This document shows positions 55,918 to 64,000 of a stretch of 64,000 nucleotides of DNA, piece by piece. The notes under the pieces were generated by a model, which worked only from the letters and a program-made list of their open reading frames with translations, did no database searches and was not told the DNA's origin. A program made the position numbers and the translations under genes. How positions within the stretch are numbered: position 1 is the stretch's first letter; each line of letters begins with the position of its first letter. The DNA comes from Chiua virens (Eukaryota > Basidiomycota > Agaricomycetes > Boletales > Boletaceae): positions 3,520,023-3,584,022 of the forward strand of contig JAHNUO010000001.1 in the NCBI GenBank assembly GCA_019787685.1, read 5' to 3'.

Positions 55918-56930
55918 GGAATTCCCAAGTGTTAGGAGAATCCCCCCAACCACCATTCATAGTGCTTGGGGATTTCTTCTGAGAGTGCTTGTGGAATTCC
56001 CCTGACTACCATCCATACCCAGTGGGAATTCCCAGAGTATTGGGGGAATTCCCCTAGCTACCATCTATACTCAGTGGGAATTCCCAGAGTACTTTAGGGA
56101 ATTCCCCTAGTTACTATCTATACTCACTGGGAATTCCCAGAGTGCTAGGGAATTCCCCTAGCCACCATCTATACACACTGGGAATTCCCAGAGTACTTTA
56201 GGGAATTCCCCTAGCCACCATCCATACCCAGTGGGAATTCCCAGAGTATTGGGGGAATTCCCCTAGCTACCATCTATACTCAGTGGGAATTCCCCTAGCC
56301 ACCATCTATACACACTGGGAATTCCCAGAGTGCTAGGGAATTCCCCTAGTCACCATCTATACTCACTGGGAATTCCCAGAGTACTTTAGGGAATTCCCCT
56401 AGTCACCATCTATACTCACTGGGAATTCCCAGAGTGCTAGGGAATTCCCCTAGTCACCATCTATACTCAGTGGGAATTCCCAGAGTACTTTAGGGAATTC
56501 CCCTAGTCACCATCTATACTCAGTGGGAATTCCCAGAGTACTTTAGGGAATTCCCCTAGCCACTATCTATACACACTGGGAATTCCCAGAGTATTGGGGA
56601 AGTCCCCTAGCCACCATCTATACTCAGTGAGTACTTTAGGGAATTCCCCTAGCCACCATCTATACTCACTGGGAATTCCCAGAGTACCTGTGGGAATTCC
56701 CCTAGCCACCATCCATATTCACAGGGAATTCCCAAAGCACTTGAGGGAATTCCCCTGACTACCATCCATATCCAGTGGGATTTCCCAGAGTACCTAGGGA
56801 ATTCCCCTAGCTACCATCCATACTCAATGGGAACTCCCAGAGGACTTGGGGAGTTCCCAGAGTGCTTGGGGAATTCCCCTGGCCACCATCCATACTCATT
56901 GGGAATTCCCATAGTCATGAGGGAGGATAC
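55918..56930 (+). repeat. GGGAATTCCC palindrome array (right, long)
   Basis: About 30 exact copies of GGGAATTCCC in roughly 1 kb, arranged in a 50-55 bp unit with two palindromes per unit (TGGGAATTCCCAGAGTAC... and GGGAATTCCCCTAGCCACCA). It mirrors the left array of about six copies. Confidence 0.95.
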
Positions 56931-56936
56931 TTAATC

Positions 56937-57310
56937 TGCACAAACAGGTGGGTTATGAATTGGGTGAACAACTTCATAGTGCTAGGATTGGAGGAAGAGG
57001 GGGGTACTCAATCTGCACAAACAGGTGAGTTATGAATTGGGTAAACAACTTCAAAGTGCTAGGATTGGAGGAAGAGGGGGGTACTCAATCTGCACAAATA
57101 GGTGGGTTATGAATCGGGTAAACAACTTCATAGTGCTAGGATTGGAGGAAGAAGGGGATACTCAATCTGCACAAACAGGTGGGTTATGAATCAGGTGAAC
57201 AACTTCATAATGCCAGAATTGGAGGAAGAGCCTCAGGGGTACTCAATCTGCACAAACAGGTGGGTTATGAATCAGGCAAACAACTTCATGATGCTAGAAT
57301 TAGAGGAATG
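56937..57310 (+). repeat. Subterminal array of 75-80 bp repeats (right)
   Basis: About five copies of CAATCTGCACAAACAGGTGG...AACAACTTCATAGTGC...GGAGGAAGAG. It is the inverse of the left array; the last copy merges into the terminal inverted repeat. Confidence 0.9.
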
Positions 57311-57609
57311 GGGGGGTACTCTATATGTGCACACAGATATTAATTATGGTTACACAGCACTCTATATTACAATTATGGTAAAGCAGGCCTCTGAGGACCC
57401 CTGACACCCCATATTGGGAATTCCCAATGGGCATTGGGAATATCCTTTGGGAATTGCTTTGGGAAGATCACTTGAGTGACATACAAATGCCCTTGGGCAT
57501 TCACTTTGCCCTTACTGTTGGGAATTCCCCCCCTATAAGTGCCTCTTAGGTCAGACCCAAGATAGAGAAAGAAGGACCTAAGAGGTACCCTTAAGTAGGT
57601 GACTGAAGT
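57233..57609 (-). repeat. Right terminal inverted repeat
   Basis: It ends TAGGTGACTGAAGT, the inverse of the left terminus, and matches it over about 375 bp with only a few differences. Confidence 0.95.
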
Positions 57610-57759
57610 GCACACCACAAGATTCCTCGTGTCTCCCCTGTTTTGAGGATTGCACTGAGGACATCTAGAAGACGATGCTGGGACTACGGTTGAATTGGGC
57701 GCGTTTTCGGGACGAGACGAAGTACTAGCTTGAGGACTTTCCGTGGTCATGAGGAGCAA
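57610..57759 (-). pseudogene. DUF2235 gene, copy 1, stranded 5' end
   Basis: The minus strand reads MTTESPQASTSS, then SSRCPQCNPQNRGDTRNLVV, and is cut by the transposon inside the VVCIDGT motif. The paralogue at 62,925 has the same layout (SRCLQCNTQNRGNMRNLVVC). The first ATG could be 57,759 or 57,750. The remainder is at 40,951-41,708. Confidence 0.9.
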
Positions 57760-58375
57760 GAACGTCGTGTGGTGGAAAAGATCGTTAACTCCGATGGGCC
57801 TCTCTCGGCTCTCTCTTGCTTGCGTTCGTCGCTCGACGCTCGCCCTTAATGTTACATATTAGTAGCGTTGACGTGATGCACCTTACACTGAGGAAAAACT
57901 TGGTCTAGCCGCGGACTCTTGACACTTACCTCAAGGCCTCACCTTCCGGTCCTCCCGATGCCGACTTCAATCCAGCAGACAGACGTAGACTACAGTTCAT
58001 TGGCACGCTGAAATTTAATTCAGTAGTGACACCAGCAAGTTGTGCACCCCACCATGACATGACTGCGCTGCAAGCCTTCTGGAGACTAGAACATAGAATA
58101 CTACTTATAATATGTACACCTGAGTCCAATAAGATACATGTTCGTTGCCAAGTCCCCATCCCGCCGCGAGAAGTCCTCGCCATCAGCCCCAATGTGCACA
58201 ACTGTGGCAAACGTGGTCACCAGGAGTCTCACCTTCATGCCAGCCTTAGTATCCACCTTCACTTATATTTCCATCTTGTCCGCCACCTTCAGTTGGGCTG
58301 TTCGTAGTAGTTACATCTTCCTTGCGGATCAGGCTGATAAATGAACTAGATATCCGTCGACATCAGCTCACCCTG
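57760..58375. other. Region between the tandem DUF2235 copies
   Basis: The first 30-40 bases resemble the upstream region of copy 2 (62,926-62,960), so the promoter was duplicated too. On the minus strand 58,140-58,290 there is a possible extra 3' exon (KAGMKVRLLVTTFATVVHIG), with a stop upstream in the same frame; whether it joins copy 2 is unresolved. Confidence 0.4.
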
Positions 58376-61300
58376 TTAACAAGATATTTGAATTCGAACG
58401 CACTCGTATACCTGAACAGAAGTGACAGCGATCGCTGTTCCTGCCACAGAGAGGACCGAGATGGCAGCCAAGCTGAGCAAGACTGGAGGAGCGGCCACCG
58501 TCACTACTGATCCATTGCCGATCAGCCTGATCAACTGGTCCCAGTGCTGTATATGAGGCAGCACTTCATCCCCGATCGGTATGAGATCTTCCTCTGATAA
58601 TTCTCCGTCCACGGCTTTGATCATCTTATCAAGCATGTCATCGACGTCGCCTTGAAGGGTCCAGAAAAGTAAAATTCAGCAGATTCTTTAATGTAAAAAG
58701 ATCTGCTCACTTCGATTTGGAGTCTTGACCTTCCATGCTCGCGTATCTGTCTGTATAACCAGAGCGCCAGATAAATACAGATCCTTCAAATTGCCATATT
58801 CAATCGTCTCGCGCGTGATGCGCCGCAGCTCCGCTAAAAGAACGCATGGATAATTACATCCGAGTCTTTGCAAGTCGGATGGGAATGCTTACCATTTTGA
58901 GCCAGGATGCGTAGGACGCAAGCAGGTCCCATCATCCAGGAAGGTGACTTAGACAAGTGATCCTGCAAGAGAAGCATCTCGACAATCTCGACAATCCGAA
59001 GGCTGATGACTGCTTCACCATGTTCTGAAGTCACAGAATATTAATTGGAATGCTCCAAGTAGCAATGGTACATACCCGTCTGAGCCAAGGCTGACAGAAC
59101 CATCACCCCTGCTTTCTGCACCTTCCATACCGGATCCTTTAGATTTTGTACACTCCTTTCAACGAGCTCGCGGGTCCATGGTCCGTCTTTGTCTGGAGGT
59201 TGTCTTAGCTATACGTTGAAATCAATGGTTTAATGCATACCAAGGGACTGGAAGACATCCAAACAAATCAAGCTCATCCGAATTTTCTTCTTTCCCAGCT
59301 TCCTATTCAGAGCCTCTGTGATGTTATAATCCTTGATCTTGTTCCGCAGGTCGTCTGGCTCGGATATGTCAGTATGCAGCCCTACATCGACAATAATGAC
59401 GAGTTGTTTCATTACCGTGTTGCATGAGGGCATGAAAAATCTCGAATCCCTCCATGGAACCCACAGCATCGTCGAAATAGCCCAATCGTAACATCCTCAC
59501 AATGTTTTTTGAAAGCTTCATGCTCTCTTCGTTGGACGGCGTCATGTCTTTTGATGCGAGCTTCAATCCCACAACGCCTACTGCAAGAGAGTTCGCTTAC
59601 TATATTTCAAACAGGTAGCTAGCGTGTAGGCAGCAAGCAATGCCCTGTCTTTGCGTTGCAACTAATTGATGAACAAGTCCAAGAGCCGGATCTCGGCTAA
59701 TAAATCCTGAGCCGGCACCTGTATACCAACGAAGCTAAACTTACACTCGCAAAGTTTCAAAAGAGTCATCGTCGACGCCGTGCGCTCTCGAGTATTCCAT
59801 TTCTGAGCGGACCCTTTTAGTTCACCAATAAGCATTTTGTGTCCATCATTCAGTTTCTCGGCGTCTGACACAATTGATTTGATGAAAATGTGTCAGAGGT
59901 GTTAAATAGACGTCGCTTACCAAGACCAAAGAGTTGACGCAATGATTGTTGCCCACGATCCGCACCATGTTTATCGACTGAATTGCCTCGTTCGGGGTGT
60001 AACAGGACTAGGGCACTCGCAAGATTAGCTCGGATGTTTTTATTCGAAATATTAAAGTTCTCTAAAACGGATAATTGAAAAGGCGACAAGTCCAAGAAAG
60101 GACGGCTTACGTTTTTCACTGGGATCTAGGGTGAGCAGTATTTTGACCGCAAGTACACCGACAAGGCCCTCATCTTTTTTCGACAACTGGTTGAGTCTAG
60201 GCTTTATTGCGGAACACATGCGCCTCGCTATTGTCACGGGTCACTACCAGTTTACCACAGCTCGTGAATCAAGGTCCGATACTCACCCTGTGGAACTTCC
60301 TCAGCTGGAATTCGTGCCAGAGCCAACACCATCCGCAATGCAGCAGTCAGATGGTGGTAATCTGCAAGAAGTGATGTCTTTCCATGTAGTGTAGATGACA
60401 GGAAGTGTCCTTACTCTTCATCTCCAATACTCGGGAAAGTCTCAACCCTCTTAGATTCTGATAATTGGCGTCGAGCGTCTGAATGGTAGTCTTCCACGTG
60501 TCCTCTAACACAGTATGAGGATAAGTGAGCTTTACGATCATTGTAGACGCACTATATTGCAACAGGCAAATCAGGCCATCCATTGCCTGCCCAAGGTTCC
60601 CACCTCTCTGGCTAAGAATCGCATCTAGAAACAGGACGAGTTTTTCCAAGATGTCCTTGATGAGGATGCGCTTTCGCAAAGCCTGGTGTCTCGTCAGGGG
60701 TCTCAACAAAGCGACTATTCTCGGACCGTCTCGGTGGTTTGGCACAACCAGAGTGTCATACAGTGATTTCTGCGCGTCTTCCAATATGTCTTGCTTGAGT
60801 TGACTGTAGATCGGCGTATGACTCCCTGAGGGCGCAGCTTGCGAAAGTGCGATGTGGGTTGATTCGGGACGATTCGGGGTCGCGTCTGGATCGCAAGCTG
60901 TCACAGAAAACTTGTTACGAGTCACACATCTAGAGGCAAGACACTCACATGCTTCGTAATAAGCAACGATTGCAGCGAGCTTCACAAACGGTGCACATCC
61001 GCGGTTGTCTATGAGTTTCGTAAACTGCTCTTGCCAACGAGGTACCTGCCTCAGGCAGTCTCTTCCTTCCTCTGAAAGTACAGGTACCGTGAATATTCAG
61101 AGCTCGCGATAGAAATAAACCTTACTGAATCTCAACATGAACAACAATCTGTCAAGGTAGATTGGTGCAACCCCATCCTTGCTACCTAAACGTTCCACCA
61201 GCTCTTGTGCAGCGGTCTCGTCGAACAGTCCCGTCTCCCAAATTAGGTCTTTCGATTGGGTATTTTCAGCTTCTATTATGGGTATGTCGAAACCATCTCC

Positions 61301-62925
61301 TAGCGTTGCTCGTGGCTTATATGCATTTGCATACAGAATGGAAGCATGAAGCTTTTGCCCAGGTATGATACGCCGGGGCTGCAATCGATGTAGGCTGGGG
61401 AGTGCGAGGTCAATGGCATAAACATGCCATCCATAGTGAATCTCACCGTCGAGCACTTCCACCAGGACCACTAAATGATACTTGATGTGTGATGGGCATA
61501 TACTCGATGACTGGCCAAAGCTTGCACATCGAATTGCTGGTGCCGAAATCAAGATCAGCTGGAACCCAGACTAGATCCGTTGGCTGTAGTTTGAGGCCGC
61601 TTTGTGTTGCTTCTCGTCGCATCCATAAAAGTGAGACGTTCCCGGACAGATGGGATTTCCCGGGTTTGCTTGTACCACCTCTGGTGAAATAATCCAAGTC
61701 AATAACACAAATGAGCTTGAATGATGTACTCACACGTCTGAGTGACAACCTGCAAACCAGACTTCCTTGATGTCAGGGGGTTTGTTCTTCCTTCCCGCAG
61801 AGGACTCGGTCAGATCGTCGTCAGTGGTGACTTGGTTAGGTTCGCCAGTGGGACTTGTGTGTCTGGTGTTGGAGGAAACAAAGTATTTGTATTTCCCGTC
61901 GCTTGCCAGAGAATTCATTTCCTAGAAATACTCTGGCATGAACTTGACCCGACGTTCGTCGAGAGCAAGTGTGTGTCGGAAATGGCACGCATGTGTCGCA
62001 CATGAGGATGTCGAAAGGAAGACATCATCTTTTGTGAATCCCACGGATGAGACAGTATCCCTGACCGAAATCAGTCTTAGGTGCATCCAAGTAATAATTC
62101 AAATGCCAGAGTTACCAAACGCCAACGAAGTGCACTCTCAGGTCTCTCCAGGAAAATGTGTTCTTGAAGTGCCTAGCGATCTCTCTTGTCTTCCGTTCTT
62201 CCGAACGAATCGCTTTGAAGTAATCATAAGCCCTGCCCAAAGCATATTTGTCGAGCTCGTGTACGGATAAACATCAACTCACGTTCCAATCTGTTTGTCT
62301 GTTGGGGTCCTTATCAGGCCAACCTGAAATATGGGTTCCAGTCCAATCGAATGACTCAAAAATGTATCCGCCCCGTACCTCGTATATCATTCCCGCCAGA
62401 ACCCGTACTTGATATGCACCCTGAGAGAAGCCTGATACCATCACCATTAGCTGCGTACAGTACGAAGATAACCCCATTTTACCAAATAGGTAGATTTGGT
62501 CCCCGTCTTCATACTTGTCTGCTAGCCAGCGATATGCATCCTTGACGATATCTTCTATGTTCCTGTAATCGTATATTTCATTACCTTACAGTGTTGGGGA
62601 TCATGACAAGTATGTACGAACCGCCCAAATGCCATGTCAAGGTTCTCGGAGATTCCTCGCAAATTCGGACGCGTGCTAATTCCACTGGAATAATACACGA
62701 TTTGTTTTGGACTTGCCGCTTGCTGATCGATCTTGGCGAACAGTTTGACTACATTGGTATTCTGACCAAAGTAGTCATTACCTCTTCCCCGAATTTGTTA
62801 CAAGTACCGTCGATGCACACCACAAGATTCCTCATATTTCCCCTGTTTTGAGTATTGCATTGAAGACATCTAGAAGGCAATGCCGGGACTACGACTGAGC
62901 TAACCTGAGGACTCTCCATGGTCAT
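58376..62925 (-). CDS. DUF2235 hydrolase with long helical repeat tail, copy 2 (possibly a pseudogene)
   Basis: ATG 62,925 (MTMESPQVSS). The N-terminal DUF2235 alpha/beta-hydrolase domain shows NLVVCIDGTCNKFGEE (about 62,800), GFSQGAYQVRVLAGMIYE (nucleophile motif, about 62,420; GFSRG is more usual), EVWFAGCHSDV (about 61,750) and YKPRATLGDG (about 61,300). About 900 residues of short exons follow with repeated helical text (LEKLVLFLDAILSQRGGNLG, LVGVLAVKILLTLDPSEK, RIVEIVEMLLLQDHLSKSPS), suggesting an ARM/HEAT-like tail, and a final hydrophobic stretch VVTVAAPPVLLSLAAISVLS near 58,500. Intron 1 has shrunk to 20 nt (see findings), so translation would stop at about residue 45 unless this is spliced another way. 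DUF2235 proteins are related to bacterial lipases; the substrate is unknown. Confidence 0.75.
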
Positions 62926-63822
62926 GAGAAATAAGGACGTGTGATGGAAAAACTGTTGACTGTCGGCGGTCCTAAGCCTGGTGCGTGGGCTCAAATAGTG
63001 CTGCAACGCAAGGAATCAAGTTGCATGTTTCTAGTACTACATGTGCGGAGTGAAAAAAGGGTAATACGAACGATCAATGAAAGCCACAGCCTAGTTCATT
63101 TCAGTTTTCCCATGGTCCTGTAACTCCCGTTGAGCAAAAGGTTGTGCTTATTAAACCAAGTAGAACACCGACTCCACTTCGACTCCTGAAGAATCAAAAT
63201 CGAATGTACGCCAGTCTGTGGGAAGTACTAAATACGGTACGCAAATAACGAGTTGGTAAATAAATCAGTGATGACCGACTCGGAGTATAGCATGCGTAGT
63301 CCATGCCAAAACGTCACCAGCATCATCCAATTCTATCTTCACCATCCATTCGGTCGAAGCTGTGCTCATGCTCCCTTTCCTCTGCTTTCGCGCCTGTCAA
63401 GGCAATACAACGGCTCAGTGATTTGGAGGGCGTGTATGACGCGAAGCAGTAAGGATGCCAGTGAGGCCGCGTGAGGGTGTGCGATACATGGTGAGAGCGA
63501 ATATGGGGACAGGAGAGTTGTCATCGTGTCGTCACCGTCACACTGTCATCCTGCTCAGTGAGTGAGGAAATGTGCCAGTGGCATAGACACGGCGTGCTGG
63601 CACAACCATCGTCATCATCATCGGTACCCAAGTCGGTGTTTCGTGTTGTCACGGTGTATTGCATCGAAATTATCCTCGTTGTCGTCGTCATGTTTGCCAT
63701 GAGTGGTGGGGTGGAGATGTGGCGAGGGCAAGGTGATGGTGTGCGAGGCCGACCCATCGTCAGTAAGTCAGGGTGTCTTGACCACACTAACTAGTGCACC
63801 TTCAAGCCCTTTCCCATCCTTC
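62926..63822. other. Subtelomeric region, no gene recognised
   Basis: About 900 bases between the last gene and the terminal repeat. It contains the copy 2 promoter. From about 63,480 it is rich in GTG and TCGTC triplets (e.g. TCATCGTGTCGTCACCGTC). Short frames show no domains. Confidence 0.5.
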
Positions 63823-64000
63823 TTAGGTTAGGTTAGGTTAGGTTAGGTTAGGTTAGGTTAGGTTAGGTTAGGTTAGGTTAGGTTAGGTTAGGTTAGGTTA
63901 GGTTAGGTTAGGTTAGGTTAGGTTAGGTTAGGTTAGGTTAGGTAGGTTAGTTAGGTTAGGTTAGTTAGGTTAGGTTAGGTTAGGTTAGGTTAGGTTAGGT
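63823..64000 (+). repeat. Telomere-like (TTAGG)n array
   Basis: From 63,823 the sequence is almost pure TTAGG, about 35 units, to the window end. Irregular units (GGTAGG, TTAGTTAGG) occur around 63,940-63,970. The G-rich strand runs 5' to 3' toward the end, as expected for a right chromosome end. The unit is five bases, unlike TTAGGG of most filamentous fungi. Confidence 0.85.

Larger units (their letters stand above)
41709..57609. mobile_element. Complete KDZ-superfamily DNA transposon, 15.9 kb
   Basis: It is bounded by terminal inverted repeats starting ACTTCAGTCACCTACTTAAG and by a 9-11 bp target duplication inside a DUF2235 gene exon; the intact paralogue confirms the empty site. Inside, from left: a 75-80 bp repeat array, a GGGAATTCCC array, KDZ transposase (minus), gene B2 (minus), a mirror-image promoter, gene A2 (plus), a nested Tc1 element, and mirrored arrays. 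About 375 bp of the two termini differ at only a few positions, so the insertion is fairly recent. KDZ transposases are known from basidiomycetes. The A/B cargo and symmetrical control region are what make this copy notable. Confidence 0.93.

Noticed and set aside
55918..56930. CRISPR array
   Set aside because: The repeats are eukaryotic minisatellite-like, spacers are also repeated, and the context is a DNA transposon in a fungal genome.
41709..57609. A TET/JBP dioxygenase as KDZ cargo
   Set aside because: TET/JBP genes are known to associate with KDZ elements in basidiomycetes, but neither A2 nor B2 shows the HxD...H iron-binding pattern or other dioxygenase features that I can recognise.

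Overview
The window looks like the right end of a chromosome from a mushroom-forming basidiomycete (Agaricomycete). Genes have many short introns (about 45-60 nt, GTRNGT...YAG), DNA transposons and chromovirus-type Gypsy elements are abundant, a Kyakuja-Dileera-Zisupton (KDZ) transposase is present, and the last 178 bases are a (TTAGG)n array with the G-rich strand running outward. The species cannot be named from the sequence.

Positions 1-28,200 are a transposon graveyard. Copies of one LTR family (TGTAGGAG...TTTCTACA) lie at 1-728, 5,368-6,456, 17,729-18,412 and 18,413-25,897, the last split by a young Gypsy element. A decayed Gypsy (3,421-7,018) is broken by a solo LTR that is itself broken by a second solo LTR. 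An apparently intact Gypsy chromovirus (18,709-25,602) has LTRs identical by eye, a 5-bp target duplication, two extra ORFs ahead of gag and a -1 slippery site between gag and pol. Among the repeats sits an old divergent gene pair, here called A1 (8.2-10.5 kb, minus) and B1 (13.2-16.7 kb, plus). B1 is broken by a solo LTR and a dead Tc1 element. A fragment of the mitochondrial ATP synthase beta-subunit gene lies between them.

Positions 28,200-41,000 hold more ordinary genes: an unrecognised multi-exon gene C (minus), a small unknown gene (plus), an SNF2-type helicase (minus) and a short acidic ORF.

Positions 41,709-57,609 are one 15.9-kb DNA transposon. It has terminal inverted repeats of about 375 bp, a 9-11 bp target duplication, and arrays of 75-80 bp repeats and of the palindrome GGGAATTCCC at both ends. 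It carries a KDZ transposase and a second divergent A/B pair (A2, B2). A2 and B2 are driven from a mirror-image promoter made of two 323-bp inverted arms. The motif GACTTCGTGTC lies upstream of all three genes in the same orientation relative to transcription. A young Tc1 element with an intact transposase is nested downstream of A2. The whole element split a DUF2235 hydrolase gene inside its first conserved motif.

Positions 57,610-64,000 contain the stranded 5' end of that gene, a second longer copy (DUF2235 domain plus a helical repeat-like region, about 4.5 kb) whose first intron has shrunk to 20 nt, a short subtelomere and the telomere-like array. The main discovery candidate is the complete KDZ element with its coordinated A/B cargo, supported by an older decayed copy of the same A/B pair in the same window.
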